Part shown: one piece after another, positions 16,223 through 26,383 of the stretch
Position numbering within the stretch: the first letter of the stretch is position 1
Layout: each line of letters starts with the position of its first letter
DNA from: Firmicutes bacterium M10-2
Lineage (GTDB): Bacteria > Bacillota_I > Bacilli_A > Erysipelotrichales > Erysipelotrichaceae
Direction: 5' to 3'
NCBI GenBank assembly: GCA_000403415.2
Contig: KE159696.1
Span: forward strand, 134,532 to 198,531
DNA length: 64,000 nucleotides
Translations under genes and position numbers: made by a program
Notes under the pieces: model-generated
Seen by the model: only the letters and a program-made list of their open reading frames with translations
Databases searched by the model: none
What the model was told of the DNA's origin: nothing

Positions 16223-17887
16223 ATGAAACTTAACGGATCCCAGATCATTATGGAAGTTCTTCGTGAACATGGCGTAGATACAATCTTCGGTTACCCTGGA
16301 GGGACTGCCTTGAACGTGTACGATTCCATTTATGATTACCAAGATAAAATACATCATGTGCTTACTGCTCATGAACAAGGAGCAAGTCATGCTGCAGACG
16401 GCTATGCTCGCGCAACAGGAAAAACGGGCGTGGTTTTCGCAACCAGCGGACCGGGAGCAACCAACCTTGTGACAGGGCTTGCAACCGCTTTTTTAGACAG
16501 CATTCCGATGGTTGCTGTCACTTGCAACGTCAATGACGAAGCCATCGGTAGGGATGCTTTCCAGGAAGTTAGTATTACCGGTGTCACCTTGCCAATCACA
16601 AAGCACAACTTTTTTGTAAATAAAATCGAAAATTTAGCAGACACTTTGCGAAATGCCTTCCGCATCGCAAATGAGGGCAGAAAAGGACCGGTTCTTGTCG
16701 ATATAACCAAAGATGTAACTGCTCCAACCAACTTTTATGAGTACATTCCGAAAAAGCCTCTTGCTTTGAAACCACATCCTATGATCGATGAAACAAAAAT
16801 GGATGAAATTGCGGAAGCCATTTCCCTTTCAAAAAGACCGGTTGTGTATTTTGGAGGCGGTGTAAGTGCAAGCCTTGCAAAAGAAGAACTCAATGAGTTT
16901 ATCGATCGAATCGATGCGGTGGCCACGTATACTTTAATGGGTGCAGGCATCCTGAAGCACGATGATCCGAGAAACCTCGGTTTGATCGGGATGCACGGCA
17001 GCATAGCTGCCAACCAGGCAATTGAGCAATCCGATCTTGTGATTGCGTTAGGAACACGTTTTTCAGATCGGGTCGCACTGAATCCGAAACGTTTTGCACA
17101 GCGCGCAGCGATTGTGCATGTCGATATCGATGAATCGGAAATCAACAAAAATGTATTAATTAATTTTGAAGTCGTAGCCGATGTCAAAGATTTTCTTGAT
17201 GCGATTTTACCAAAACTTGAAAAGCAATCTCATCCACAGTGGATTGAGCAAGTATCAAAATATCACAAGTTTGTTGATTGCGAAGTCAAAGAAGCAACCA
17301 TTCGTCCTCGTGAAATCATCGAAGCAGCTTGTGATCTCACCGATAAAGAAACGATCTATGTCACAGATGTCGGACAGCATCAAATGTGGGCTGCTCAATA
17401 TTTGAAGCATGAGAAGGCGGAAAACTTTTTAACAAGCGGCGGTCTTGGAACAATGGGATATGGTTATGGTGCTGCGATCGGTGCCCAATTCGGAAAGCCC
17501 GAAAAACGAGTGATCCATTTTACAGGTGACGGAAGTTTTCACATGAACTTAAACGAAGCATGTACTGCTGTCAGCAATCACCTGCCAATCATTACGATTA
17601 TTTTCGATAATAAAGTGCTTGGAATGGTTTATCAGTGGCAAACGGTTTTCTACAATAAGCATTATTCTCAAACGATGCCGCAAAGAAAGACCGATTACGT
17701 TCAGCTGGCCAAAGGATTTGGAGCAAAAGGTTTCGAAGTCAACACCATCGAACAGCTCAAAGATGCATTCCGACAAGCTTTGAAGGAAAACGGCCCGGTA
17801 TGGATTGCTTGCAATATCGCAAAAGAAGAACGTGTTCTTCCGATGATTCCAAACGGAGGAACAATTGATGATATGATCACCAACTAA
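16223..17887 (+). CDS. ilvB: Acetolactate synthase large subunit
   Basis: The 554-residue thiamine diphosphate enzyme is full length. It has HEQGASHAADGYARATGKTG with the catalytic glutamate (residues about 50-70), the central FAD-type domain, and the diphosphate-binding GDGSFHMNLNEACTA ... IFDN motif near residue 436. It condenses two pyruvates, or pyruvate and 2-oxobutyrate, in valine, leucine and isoleucine synthesis. It is the first gene of the operon, 12 bases before the regulatory subunit gene. Catabolic acetolactate synthases lack such a partner, so this is the biosynthetic form. Confidence 0.95.
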   Translation: MKLNGSQIIMEVLREHGVDTIFGYPGGTALNVYDSIYDYQDKIHHVLTAHEQGASHAADGYARATGKTGVVFATSGPGATNLVTGLATAFLDSIPMVAVTCNVNDEAIGRDAFQEVSITGVTLPITKHNFFVNKIENLADTLRNAFRIANEGRKGPVLVDITKDVTAPTNFYEYIPKKPLALKPHPMIDETKMDEIAEAISLSKRPVVYFGGGVSASLAKEELNEFIDRIDAVATYTLMGAGILKHDDPRNLGLIGMHGSIAANQAIEQSDLVIALGTRFSDRVALNPKRFAQRAAIVHVDIDESEINKNVLINFEVVADVKDFLDAILPKLEKQSHPQWIEQVSKYHKFVDCEVKEATIRPREIIEAACDLTDKETIYVTDVGQHQMWAAQYLKHEKAENFLTSGGLGTMGYGYGAAIGAQFGKPEKRVIHFTGDGSFHMNLNEACTAVSNHLPIITIIFDNKVLGMVYQWQTVFYNKHYSQTMPQRKTDYVQLAKGFGAKGFEVNTIEQLKDAFRQALKENGPVWIACNIAKEERVLPMIPNGGTIDDMITN

Positions 17888-17899
17888 AAAGGAGAAAGC

Positions 17900-18406
17900 A
17901 TGAAAAAAGAAGTCATTAGTATATTTGTAGACAATAGTTCCAATGTCCTGACACGTGTGGCCTCCCTCTTTGGACGACGTGGATTCAATATCGAGTCATT
18001 AACGGTTTCCACCACAAATGACCCTTCCATTTCCAGGATCACAGTTGTCTTTAACGGAAACGAGCAAACACTCCATCAAATCCTGACACAAACAAGAAAG
18101 CTAGAAGTGGTCAAGGATATTTTTACATTGGAAAAAGAGCATTCCCTTTTTCGGGAACTGCTTCTTGTTAAAGTCGCCTGCGACAAGTCAAATCGATCGG
18201 CAATCCGCGAAATTGTCGATATTTATCGTGGGAAGATCATTTCCCTTTCGAAATCATGCATGATCATCGAATTGACGGGGGCAAGCGAAAAAATTAACGG
18301 ATTCCTCGAAATGCTTTCCTGCTATGATGTGCTGGAAGTGTGTCGTACAGGAGTCACCGGAATTTCAAGAGATGCAGATACAAAACTTGAAGATGAAGAT
18401 GAATGA
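17900..18406 (+). CDS. ilvN: Acetolactate synthase small (regulatory) subunit
   Basis: The 168-residue protein has an N-terminal ACT domain ([31 protein letters not shown], residues 5-35) and the C-terminal small-subunit domain with [32 protein letters not shown]. It binds branched-chain amino acids and tunes the large subunit. AAAAGGAGAAAGC precedes the ATG. The tail ends in a run of acidic residues (KLEDEDE), beyond the usual end. Confidence 0.95.
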   Translation: MKKEVISIFVDNSSNVLTRVASLFGRRGFNIESLTVSTTNDPSISRITVVFNGNEQTLHQILTQTRKLEVVKDIFTLEKEHSLFRELLLVKVACDKSNRSAIREIVDIYRGKIISLSKSCMIIELTGASEKINGFLEMLSCYDVLEVCRTGVTGISRDADTKLEDEDE

Positions 18407-18420
18407 GAAAGGATCGTTTT

Positions 18421-20088
18421 ATGAATAAGAAAAAAAGCAGTGCAGTAACGCAAGGTATCGAAAAGGCGCCGATGCGTTCTTTGTTTTACGCCATGGGGTA
18501 TACGAAAGAAGAACTCGATCGCCCTTTGATCGGGATTGTAAGTGCCCATTCGGATATCGTTCCCGGACACTTTCATCTCGATAAGATTGTTGAAGCGGTC
18601 AAAGCAGGCGTACAAATGGCCGGAGGGACCCCCATTATGGTTCCTTCTATTGGTGTATGCGATGGAATCGCAATGGGACATATAGGAATGAAGTATTCTT
18701 TGCCAAGTCGTGAATTAATCGCTGACAGCGTTGAAACAATGGCGCAAGCTCATGCATTTGACGGTTTGGTGCTTGTTCCTAACTGCGACAAGATCGTTCC
18801 CGGAATGGTCATGGGCGCCCTTCGTTTAAATTTGCCGACCGTTGTGATTAGTGGAGGTCCCATGATGTCGGGATGTGTTGATAACGAAGATACATCCTTA
18901 TCGAAAATGTTCGAAGCGGTCGGTGCAAGAAAAGCGAATTTGATCAATGACGAAAAGCTTGCAGAATTCGAAACAAACACATGTCCGGGATGTGGCAGCT
19001 GTTCAGGAATGTATACAGCCAATTCGATGAATTGTTTATGCGAAGCGCTCGGGATCGCTTTGCCGGGAAACGGAACGATTCCTGCTGTTCAGGCGCGACG
19101 TTTGCAGCTTGCGAAAAAAGCAGGAATGGCCATTATGGATCTTGTCGAAAAAGACATCAAGATCAAAGATATCTTAAATGAGAAGTCGATCAGAAATGCC
19201 CTCACTTGTGATATGGCTCTGGGCTGTTCAAGCAACTCTGTTCTGCACTTGTTAGCGATTTCCAACGAGGCCGGATGCCCTTTGACGTTGGAAACGTTTA
19301 ATGAATTCAGCGAAAAGGTTCCTAATCTTTGTCATTTGGCTCCTGCCGGAAAAACTCATATGCACGATCTTGACCATGCAGGAGGATTGCAAGCCGTTTA
19401 TCATGAATTAAACAAAGCGAATTTAATTGATCCATCCTTGATGACAGTTAATGGGAAAACCGTAGGTGAAAATATTGAATTTGCGGTCAATAAAGATCCG
19501 AAAACGATTCGTCCAATCGAAGAACCGTATTCAAAGACCGGCGGGATCGCGATCCTGTTTGGAAATATCGCACCGGATGGTTGTGTCGTCAAACGAAGTG
19601 CGGTCGATGAAAGCATGATGCAGCACACAGGTCCTGCACGCGTATTCAACAGCGAAGAAGAAGCAATCGAAACCATTTACGCAGGAGATATCCATGATGG
19701 CGATGTTGTCGTCATCCGCTATGAAGGTCCAAAAGGCGGTCCCGGAATGCGGGAGATGCTTAATCCGACCAGCGCTCTTGCGGGAATGAAACTGGATAAA
19801 ACAGTGGCCTTGATTACAGACGGTCGTTTCTCGGGTGCAAGTCGTGGCGCTTCGATCGGTCATGTAGCCCCGGAAGCCGCAGCAGGCGGAAAAATCGGAT
19901 TACTCGAAGAAGGCGATCTGATCACGATCGATATTCCGAATTATTCCATTCATGCTCATGTGGATGAAGAAACATTCGAAAAACGTAAAGCACAACAGAA
20001 ACCCTTTGAATCGAAATTCAAATCTGGTTGGCTTTCCCGTTATCAGCGCATGGTACAAGGTGCCGACAAAGGTGCGATTTTAAAGTAA
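18421..20088 (+). CDS. ilvD: Dihydroxyacid dehydratase
   Basis: The 555-residue enzyme carries the IlvD/Edd signatures: [18 protein letters not shown] near residue 115 and [19 protein letters not shown] near residue 180, which together bind the iron-sulfur cluster, and a C-terminal [17 protein letters not shown]. It dehydrates dihydroxy acids to 2-keto acids for valine and isoleucine. An ATG at 18403 overlaps the ilvN stop, but GAGAAAGGAT stands 6 bases before the ATG at 18421, which I prefer. ilvC, needed between ilvBN and ilvD, is not in this window. Confidence 0.93.
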   Translation: MNKKKSSAVTQGIEKAPMRSLFYAMGYTKEELDRPLIGIVSAHSDIVPGHFHLDKIVEAVKAGVQMAGGTPIMVPSIGVCDGIAMGHIGMKYSLPSRELIADSVETMAQAHAFDGLVLVPNCDKIVPGMVMGALRLNLPTVVISGGPMMSGCVDNEDTSLSKMFEAVGARKANLINDEKLAEFETNTCPGCGSCSGMYTANSMNCLCEALGIALPGNGTIPAVQARRLQLAKKAGMAIMDLVEKDIKIKDILNEKSIRNALTCDMALGCSSNSVLHLLAISNEAGCPLTLETFNEFSEKVPNLCHLAPAGKTHMHDLDHAGGLQAVYHELNKANLIDPSLMTVNGKTVGENIEFAVNKDPKTIRPIEEPYSKTGGIAILFGNIAPDGCVVKRSAVDESMMQHTGPARVFNSEEEAIETIYAGDIHDGDVVVIRYEGPKGGPGMREMLNPTSALAGMKLDKTVALITDGRFSGASRGASIGHVAPEAAAGGKIGLLEEGDLITIDIPNYSIHAHVDEETFEKRKAQQKPFESKFKSGWLSRYQRMVQGADKGAILK

Positions 20089-20135
20089 AGAAGAAATACA
20101 AAAAATTCGATACCCAAAATAACTACAATGATGCC

Positions 20136-20172
20136 CCTCTCCTTAAGATTCTGCTTTTGGAGAGGTTTTTTG
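20136..20172 (+). terminator. Terminator of the ilv operon
   Basis: CCTCTCC and GGAGAGG enclose a 16-base loop and are followed by seven T. Confidence 0.75.
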
Positions 20173-20248
20173 TTTATCTGCAAAAAAAGCCCCCGAACAG
20201 GACGTATCAATTTAGCAATCTGATAAATCTACTGTAAGGGAGCCGAGG

Positions 20249-21448
20249 CTAGTCTTTTACCGTTTCAAGGATCTTTTCATGTTCCGCAAACTGTCTTGCT
20301 GTGCGAGGAGATCGTCCATTGTTGCGAAGAGCAAACGCTTCAGCCTTAATAAACAGCTGTTGTTCATCAAGCTGAAGATCGTATTGTTCAGCATAGCTTT
20401 TTACGATTTCCAAATAAAGATCTTTTGCCGGTTTTGCAAATGTAATAGTCAACCCGAATCGAGCGGCCAGCGAAGCCGTTTCTTGAATCGAATCATTGCG
20501 ATGGATCTCAGATCCTTCCCGATCGGAAAAACTTTCTTTGACCAGATGTCTGCGGTTGCTTGTCGCATAAACAACGACATTGTGATTGGCCGCTACACTT
20601 CCTCCTTCGAGGATATTCTTTAACGCGATAAAATCGTCTTCTCCGGTCTTGAAGCTAAGATCATCAATAAACAAAATAAACTTTAACGGATTCTCTGCAA
20701 GCGCTTCGATTAAAGAAGGCAAACAATTGATTTGCGATTTTTTCACTTCAACCAGACGCAATCCATCTTGATAATAATCATTCACGATTGCTTTGATAGT
20801 CGAGCTTTTACCGGTTCCTGCATCACCATAAAGTAGAGCATTGTTAGCTTTCAGACCCTGAAGAAACGCTAATGTATTTTTTAAAAGAAGATCGCGTTCC
20901 CTTGCATAGCCGGTCATATTTGATAAATGTTGAGGATCAGGATGCTGTATCGGAAACAGCGAGCCGTTTTCATCCAAACCAAACATATGGTACCTTGCAA
21001 AGATTCCATATCCTTTTTTGCAAAGCTCCTGGATTCTTTGTTTGTATTCTTCATTAAGACTTCGTTTTGTTGTATCCCATGCTGCAAGTTCAATGCTCGG
21101 GCAAAAGAAGTTTATGATGTCTTTGCTTGCCAGATCGTGTACTTTTTGCAAGATCTCGAGTTCCCGCTCAAGCGAGTTTTCCATATGAACGCTTACTTCT
21201 TCTTTTCCTCCTTTTTTCAAAACATAAAAATTTTCATCGTTGATCACAAGATCATAAACGATATCGGATAGATTTCCTCCTTTGGAAAAGATATATGCAC
21301 AAAAATCGCTGTAAGTTTGAATAAACATCCTTTCATCTTTGCTTTTCAGACAAGCAAAAAGTTTCTTAAATAGCGGCTGTTGAATCAGTGAATGAAAAAT
21401 TACCAAAGAATATAACTGTTTTTCAAAAATTTGCAAATCCATTTTCAA
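20249..21448 (-). CDS. DUF815-type AAA+ ATPase
   Basis: The 399-residue protein has a helical N-terminal half and an AAA+ core: GDAGTGKSSTIKAI (Walker A, near residue 207), LFIDDLSF (Walker B), VVVYATSNRRHLV (sensor 1) and SPRTARQF near the end (sensor 2 arginine). This order and YARERDLLLKNTLAFLQG just before the Walker A are the DUF815 pattern. The cellular role of DUF815 ATPases is not established. It is a single gene, divergent from the threonine ammonia-lyase gene 74 bases away. Confidence 0.85.
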   Translation of the reverse strand: MKMDLQIFEKQLYSLVIFHSLIQQPLFKKLFACLKSKDERMFIQTYSDFCAYIFSKGGNLSDIVYDLVINDENFYVLKKGGKEEVSVHMENSLERELEILQKVHDLASKDIINFFCPSIELAAWDTTKRSLNEEYKQRIQELCKKGYGIFARYHMFGLDENGSLFPIQHPDPQHLSNMTGYARERDLLLKNTLAFLQGLKANNALLYGDAGTGKSSTIKAIVNDYYQDGLRLVEVKKSQINCLPSLIEALAENPLKFILFIDDLSFKTGEDDFIALKNILEGGSVAANHNVVVYATSNRRHLVKESFSDREGSEIHRNDSIQETASLAARFGLTITFAKPAKDLYLEIVKSYAEQYDLQLDEQQLFIKAEAFALRNNGRSPRTARQFAEHEKILETVKD

Positions 21449-21522
21449 TTCCTTTCTTTTTTGTTATTTTGTGCTATAATTTTACCATTCATTTGAGTTT
21501 AGGAAAGAGGTTTTTTCACAAG

Positions 21523-22728
21523 ATGTTGACAATCGATAAAGTATATAACGCAAATAATGTATTAAAGAAAGTAATCCGCAAGACCGATCTGATCGAAGCT
21601 CGCAATATTCCTTGCGACAATCACCTGTTTTTAAAAACCGAAAATTTACAAGTTACCGGAAGTTTTAAGATCCGAGGCTCTTATTATAAAGTCAGCAAAC
21701 TATCCGAAGAAGAAAAAGCGAACGGAATTATCGCAAGCTCGGCCGGAAATCATGCGCAAGGCGTTGCTCTGTCTGCTCAGCATGCAGGAATTCCATGCAC
21801 GATCTGTATGCCGGACAGTGCCCCGATTTCAAAGGTAGAAGCGACAAAAAGCTATGGTGCCCATGTCGTTCTTGTGGAAGGTGCTTATGACGATTCCTAT
21901 GCAAAAGCTGCTGAGCTTTGCGAAGAACAAAAGCTCACTTTTATTCATCCTTACGACGATGAAGATGTGATTGCTGGGCAAGGCACGATTGCGTTGGAAA
22001 TTTTGGATCAATTGGATGAGATTGATGCGGTCGTCGTTCCTATTGGCGGGGGCGGACTCATTTCCGGAATTGCTTTTACGATCAAAAGTTTAAACCCGAA
22101 TATCAAAGTATACGGTGTCCAAGCTGCCAAAGCGGCCAGCATGTTCGAATCGATCCGGGCAGGCGAACAGCTTACATTGGAAAGTGTAAATACATTTGCG
22201 GATGGAATTGCCGTAAAACATCCGGGAGATAATACCTTTCAGATTGTCGATCAATATGTGGATGAAATCGTTACAGTATCCGAGGATGAGATTGCCGCAG
22301 CCATCTTGACCTTGATGGAAAAACAAAAACTTGTTGCGGAAGGGGCCGGAGCCGTTTCGGTGGCAGCAGCTATGTTCAATAAGCTTCCTATCCAAGGAAA
22401 AAACGTCGTATGCATTGTTTCGGGAGGAAATATCGATGTGAATATCATCGACCGGGTCATGACCAGAGGTCTGCTGCTCAGCGGTCGAAAAACCAGTTTT
22501 ACGATTGCTTTGACCGATAAGCCGGGACAACTTCTCGGAGTATCCAAGATCATTTCCGAAAACGGAGGGAATGTTGTTATGGTTGATTATGATAATGCTG
22601 ATCCGGATATGGATATCAACGCTTGTTTTCTTAAAGTTACAGTCGAAACGAAAAACCATGCGCATATCCATAAAATTAAAAAAGATCTTGAAGCGAAAGG
22701 GTTCAAGATCGTACAAGAACGAGTATGA
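21523..22728 (+). CDS. ilvA: Threonine ammonia-lyase (threonine dehydratase)
   Basis: The 401-residue pyridoxal phosphate enzyme has TGSFKIRGSYYK with the Schiff-base lysine near residue 50, SSAGNHAQGVA, the phosphate cup GGGGLISG, and a C-terminal ACT-like domain (LTDKPGQLLGVSKIISENGGNVV). It deaminates threonine to 2-oxobutyrate, the entry to isoleucine, and so feeds the ilvBND enzymes encoded 3 kb upstream. The short ACT-tailed form (about 400 residues) is shared by biosynthetic and catabolic enzymes, so symbol choice rests on context. I start at the ATG at 21523 rather than at 21388, which would overlap the divergent gene. Confidence 0.9.
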   Translation: MLTIDKVYNANNVLKKVIRKTDLIEARNIPCDNHLFLKTENLQVTGSFKIRGSYYKVSKLSEEEKANGIIASSAGNHAQGVALSAQHAGIPCTICMPDSAPISKVEATKSYGAHVVLVEGAYDDSYAKAAELCEEQKLTFIHPYDDEDVIAGQGTIALEILDQLDEIDAVVVPIGGGGLISGIAFTIKSLNPNIKVYGVQAAKAASMFESIRAGEQLTLESVNTFADGIAVKHPGDNTFQIVDQYVDEIVTVSEDEIAAAILTLMEKQKLVAEGAGAVSVAAAMFNKLPIQGKNVVCIVSGGNIDVNIIDRVMTRGLLLSGRKTSFTIALTDKPGQLLGVSKIISENGGNVVMVDYDNADPDMDINACFLKVTVETKNHAHIHKIKKDLEAKGFKIVQERV

Positions 22729-22732
22729 TTCC

Positions 22733-22757
22733 AAACACGCCATAAGGCGTGTTTTTA
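22733..22757 (+). terminator. Terminator of the threonine ammonia-lyase gene
   Basis: AAACACGCC, loop ATAA, GGCGTGTTT, with two further T. A perfect 9-bp stem. Confidence 0.85.
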
Positions 22758-22845
22758 TCATTTTAATTATGAACGCATTTATTTTTTTCATCCCATTAAT
22801 TTCCATGATTGAGTTTCACAAAACAAAAAACGACAAGTTTATAAA

Positions 22846-22875
22846 AGAGAGAAATCAATACGACTTCTCCCTAAT
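22846..22875 (-). terminator. Terminator of the unknown gene at 22880
   Basis: On the minus strand GGGAGAA and TTTCTCTC form a stem followed by TTTTA. Moderate strength. Confidence 0.45.
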
Positions 22876-22879
22876 TCCT

Positions 22880-23317
22880 TTACTCTGTTTTTTCCTCAAT
22901 ACGATCGACAAGTTCTTTAAGTTCCGCACCGTTTTTCATCGCATAATCGTATTTCTGCTGCAATTCATATAAAGTTCTTAAAATATTGACCTTCATGTCT
23001 TTGAATACGTTTTCCGAAGTTATGATTCCGTTTGTACTCATTTCCATACCATCGGCTTTATATTTAAGCGTCCAATCATAATTATGAGGATTTTCTAGAT
23101 CAACATCATCGTCATTGCTTGTCAAAAAAGGTTCCACATTTTTTTGGAACTGCATCAAGCCTTCTAAAGGAAGCTCAAAATCAATTGTAAACGCTTCTCC
23201 TTCATTGCTGATTCCTTCTACGCGAACGATTTCTCCGTCCGATATTACCTTTATACGGGATGTCGGATCCGCTTCACACCCCATAGTAAAGCTTAAAAGA
23301 TTTTCCGGTTTCATCAA
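22880..23317 (-). CDS. Cytoplasmic acidic protein of unknown function
   Basis: The 145-residue protein lacks signal peptide and membrane helices. It is acidic, with DDDVDLENPHNYDW in the middle, and ends in a probable coiled coil (LYELQQKYDYAMKNGAELKELVDRIEEKTE). A GAGGTA ribosome site precedes the ATG. It has its own terminator and stands between convergent ilvA and a lipoprotein gene. I do not recognise the family. Confidence 0.6.
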   Translation of the reverse strand: MMKPENLLSFTMGCEADPTSRIKVISDGEIVRVEGISNEGEAFTIDFELPLEGLMQFQKNVEPFLTSNDDDVDLENPHNYDWTLKYKADGMEMSTNGIITSENVFKDMKVNILRTLYELQQKYDYAMKNGAELKELVDRIEEKTE

Positions 23318-23397
23318 AAATACCTCACTTTCATTTTCTTGCTATTGATTATAACGAACTTTTAGCATTTAAGCAACTTAAGTGATAATCCCTTCGA

Positions 23398-23422
23398 AAC
23401 AAAAAGAGGCTTTCGCCTCTCT
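23398..23422 (-). terminator. Terminator of the lipoprotein/thrS unit
   Basis: On the minus strand AGAGGC, loop GAAA, GCCTCT, then TTTTTG. Confidence 0.8.
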
Positions 23423-23432
23423 TATGGTCTTT

Positions 23433-24353
23433 TTATTGGGTAATCAATGTTTCCGGAATTTCGATAGAGAAGAGTTCCAAAAACTGTTTGACTTCTTCTT
23501 GCGCATTTTCCGCACTCACATATCGAATATTTTGAGCATCCCAAGTATTTACGGCAATTTGCGTGTTCGGTACGCCAAGTTGATCCGCACCAATCTCGTC
23601 GATTGTTTTTGTGATCTGATCCGGATCTGCATCTTCATCAAAAACTTGAATTCCGCTCAACAGTTTTTCCATATCTTTCTTTGAATCTTTTTTGACAAAA
23701 ATTCCTGCCTGCGGATATCCTGTCGTGTCATTGTCCATTTCCTGCTGCCACAATTGCTGCAAGTTTGCGATGACTTTCAGATCCGTTCCGTTTTCTTTTG
23801 CTTTGGCAATCGTTGCGGCAGCTGCCGGCTGTGCCAAAAGCGCGATATTTGCTTTTCCTGTCAGCAAAGCCTGCTGGGCGTCCGAAACGGCATTGTACCA
23901 TGTTGGCTGTGCTTTTACTTTATCCCCGAGCACTTTATTGTACACAAGTCCGGGAACCGCGTTTTCCCCGAATAACGCAATGGAATTGTTCGCATCTTCC
24001 CATGCATTGTCTTGAGATCCGACCAAATACAAATTTCCCCATGTGACGACAGCGGCAAGCTGATACGCATCCGATTGAGCATATACTTTTGCGCCGACAT
24101 TGATCGGAGCCACGATTGCATCGTACGATCCGTCTTTCTTTGAAAGTTCGGCAACAAGCGGATCGCTTCCATCCACATAAGTGATCGTCGTATTTTCAAC
24201 ATTTTTTGCTCCGAGAGTTGCTAAGGCCGGTGCACCTGTCGGACACAACACTTCATAAGAAATATCTTCCTGCGTTGTCGTATTCGAGCACGCCCCTAAA
24301 GTCAGGGCGATCCCACACGCTAACAACGCTTTGCTTATTTTTCGAATAAACAT
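23433..24353 (-). CDS. Substrate-binding-protein-like lipoprotein without transporter partner
   Basis: The 306-residue protein begins with a lipoprotein signal (LLACGIALTLGACSN, lipobox cysteine at residue 22). The mature part has the fold pattern of NMT1/SsuA-type periplasmic binding proteins: LCPTGAPALATLGAK, YDAIVAPINVGAKVYA, VVTWGNLYLVG, ALLTGKANIALLAQPAAA. It would capture a small solute at the cell surface. No permease or ATPase gene lies nearby; instead its ATG lies 19 bases inside the thrS 3' end. It may borrow a transporter encoded elsewhere or act as a sensor. The ligand is unknown. Confidence 0.75.
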   Translation of the reverse strand: MFIRKISKALLACGIALTLGACSNTTTQEDISYEVLCPTGAPALATLGAKNVENTTITYVDGSDPLVAELSKKDGSYDAIVAPINVGAKVYAQSDAYQLAAVVTWGNLYLVGSQDNAWEDANNSIALFGENAVPGLVYNKVLGDKVKAQPTWYNAVSDAQQALLTGKANIALLAQPAAAATIAKAKENGTDLKVIANLQQLWQQEMDNDTTGYPQAGIFVKKDSKKDMEKLLSGIQVFDEDADPDQITKTIDEIGADQLGVPNTQIAVNTWDAQNIRYVSAENAQEEVKQFLELFSIEIPETLITQ

Positions 24354-26083
24354 TTTGTTTCCACCTCATTTTTAAATCGTTCCACAGCAGCATCTAACGG
24401 AAGTGTAACACTTTCTTTCTTTCCGTTTTGGCGAATATTGATTGTTGCATCTTTTTCTTCTCCTTCGCCGACAACAATTTGATATGGAATTTTTTTGATT
24501 TGCGCTTCACGTACTCTATATCCCAACTTTTCATTGCGATCGTCAACCTTAACTCGCATTCCGGCTTTTTCAAGAACATCACGAACTTCATTGGCATAAG
24601 CTAAGTGCTTTTCATGATGTACCGGAATAATGACAAATTGCTGTGGAGCCAGCCACAATGGGAAATGTCCGCCAAAGTGTTCGATCAAAATTCCGATAAA
24701 TCGTTCAATTGATCCGTAAACGACGCGGTGAAGCATCAGCGGCGTTTTTTTGGATCCATCTCGATCAACATATGTGCATCCGAAACGTTCAGGCAAATTC
24801 ATATCCAATTGGATCGTTCCACACTGCCAGTCACGCCCTAAAGAATCTTTGATATGAATATCGAGTTTCGGCCCGTAAAATGCGCCATCTCCCGGATTTA
24901 CAACATATTCTTTTCCTGCATGAACACATGCATTGGCAAGAGCTTGTTCCGATTGTTCCCAAATTTCTTCGGTTCCGATATATCCGCTTTCCGGACGAGT
25001 AGACAATTCAATCGAATACGGCAGTCCGAAAACACCATACATTTCGTCAATCAAAGAAAGAACGTTTTTTACTTCCGATTCAATTTGATCCGGTGTTACA
25101 AAGATATGCGCATCATCTTGAGTGAACGTACGTACACGGAACAACCCATTCAATGCACCACTTGCCTCATGACGGTGGACTTGTCCTAATTCAGCAATAC
25201 GAAGCGGAAGATCTTTATAGGAATGCAGCTCAGTATTGTATACGAGCAAAGCGCCCGGGCAGTTCATTGGCTTAATGGCAAAATCACGTTCATCAACTTT
25301 TGTTGTATACATGTTTTCCTTATAGTGATCCCAGTGACCAGATGTTTCCCACAGTTCACGGGACATGATGATCGGAGTCTTGATAAAGTTATATCCTGCT
25401 TTTGTATGCACATCATACCAATAACTTTCCAGCAAATTGCGCAAGATCATTCCGTTTGGCAGGAAGATCGGCATACCCGGCGCATACTCTGATACGGTAA
25501 ACAATCCCATTTCGCGGCCAAGTTTTTTATGATCGCGTTTTTTCGCTTCTTCCAAAGCAGCCAGGTGCTCTTCCAATTGTTCTTTCGTATCGAAGGCAAT
25601 CCCGTAAACGCGTTGAAGCATTTTGTTGCTCGCATCGCCCTTCCAATAAGCCCCGGAATGTTTGAGTAGTTTAAAGTTTTTTAATTGTTTTACACTTTCG
25701 ACATGCGGTCCGCGGCAAAGGTCGGTGAATTCTCCCTGAGAATAAACAGTAATCGATCCATCTTCGAGATCTTTAATCAGATCTTCTTTGTAAGGATCAT
25801 CTTTGAACATTTCAATAGCTTCTTCTTTTGAAACTTCCTTACGCACGATTCTTTTTCCGTCTTTTGCGATTTTTTTCATTTCTTTTTCGATCTTTGCAAG
25901 ATCTTCGTCTTTCAAACTTACATCTCCAAGATCCATATCATAATAGAATCCTTCGGCAATGACCGGTCCGACCCAGAATTTTGCTTGAGGATACAAACGT
26001 TTCACAGCTTGAGCCATCATATGCGCTGCCGAGTGATTCAAAGTTTTTAAATGTTCATCTTCTAATACATTGATCAATTCCAT
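24335..26083 (-). CDS. thrS: Threonyl-tRNA synthetase lacking the TGS domain
   Basis: The 582-residue class II synthetase is complete from the editing domain onward. It has LNHSAAHMMAQAVKRLYP (editing site histidines), FTDLCRGPHV, motif 2 in FRVRTFTQDDAHIF, motif 3 in LMLHRVVYGSIERF, and the C-terminal anticodon domain. The N-terminal TGS domain of about 60 residues found in most bacterial enzymes is absent: the ATG at 26083, with AAGGAGAAAAAGT before it, is followed at once by the editing domain. It charges tRNA-Thr and is controlled by the T-box leader upstream. Confidence 0.93.
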   Translation of the reverse strand: MELINVLEDEHLKTLNHSAAHMMAQAVKRLYPQAKFWVGPVIAEGFYYDMDLGDVSLKDEDLAKIEKEMKKIAKDGKRIVRKEVSKEEAIEMFKDDPYKEDLIKDLEDGSITVYSQGEFTDLCRGPHVESVKQLKNFKLLKHSGAYWKGDASNKMLQRVYGIAFDTKEQLEEHLAALEEAKKRDHKKLGREMGLFTVSEYAPGMPIFLPNGMILRNLLESYWYDVHTKAGYNFIKTPIIMSRELWETSGHWDHYKENMYTTKVDERDFAIKPMNCPGALLVYNTELHSYKDLPLRIAELGQVHRHEASGALNGLFRVRTFTQDDAHIFVTPDQIESEVKNVLSLIDEMYGVFGLPYSIELSTRPESGYIGTEEIWEQSEQALANACVHAGKEYVVNPGDGAFYGPKLDIHIKDSLGRDWQCGTIQLDMNLPERFGCTYVDRDGSKKTPLMLHRVVYGSIERFIGILIEHFGGHFPLWLAPQQFVIIPVHHEKHLAYANEVRDVLEKAGMRVKVDDRNEKLGYRVREAQIKKIPYQIVVGEGEEKDATINIRQNGKKESVTLPLDAAVERFKNEVETKCLFEK

Positions 26084-26104
26084 ACTTTTTCTCCTTTTTT
26101 CCAT

Positions 26105-26330
26105 AATAAAAGCGACAGACTCAAAGGACGTCTGTCGCACGCGGTACCACCTTTGTTTACGTATGATATCATCATACGTACACCTCAATTTCTCTTAACG
26201 CGAGATGACGGCACACTTTTTCAAGGGCGATTCAAAGGGAGTAGCGCCGAGCTCTTCGAAAAACTTTCACCAGCCGTTTTTCTCTCTACATCAGAGTAAT
26301 TCTTTGCCATATCCTTCTCGTTATCGATAG
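26105..26330 (-). promoter_or_regulatory. T-box leader of thrS
   Basis: On the minus strand the leader contains the invariant T-box sequence GGTGGTACCGCG (26140-26151), a GGCTGGTGAAAG element further upstream, and a terminator hairpin GCGACAGAC/GTCTGTCGC (26112-26138) followed by TTTTATT. Uncharged tRNA-Thr would stabilise the antiterminator and switch on thrS. An ACU triplet near 26240-26242 is the likely specifier codon, though I could not fold stem I to prove it. Confidence 0.9.
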
Positions 26331-26383
26331 TTTGAGTATAAATTAGAAAAGAATTTCTGTCAAATGTGGTACGTCTTTTCTTC

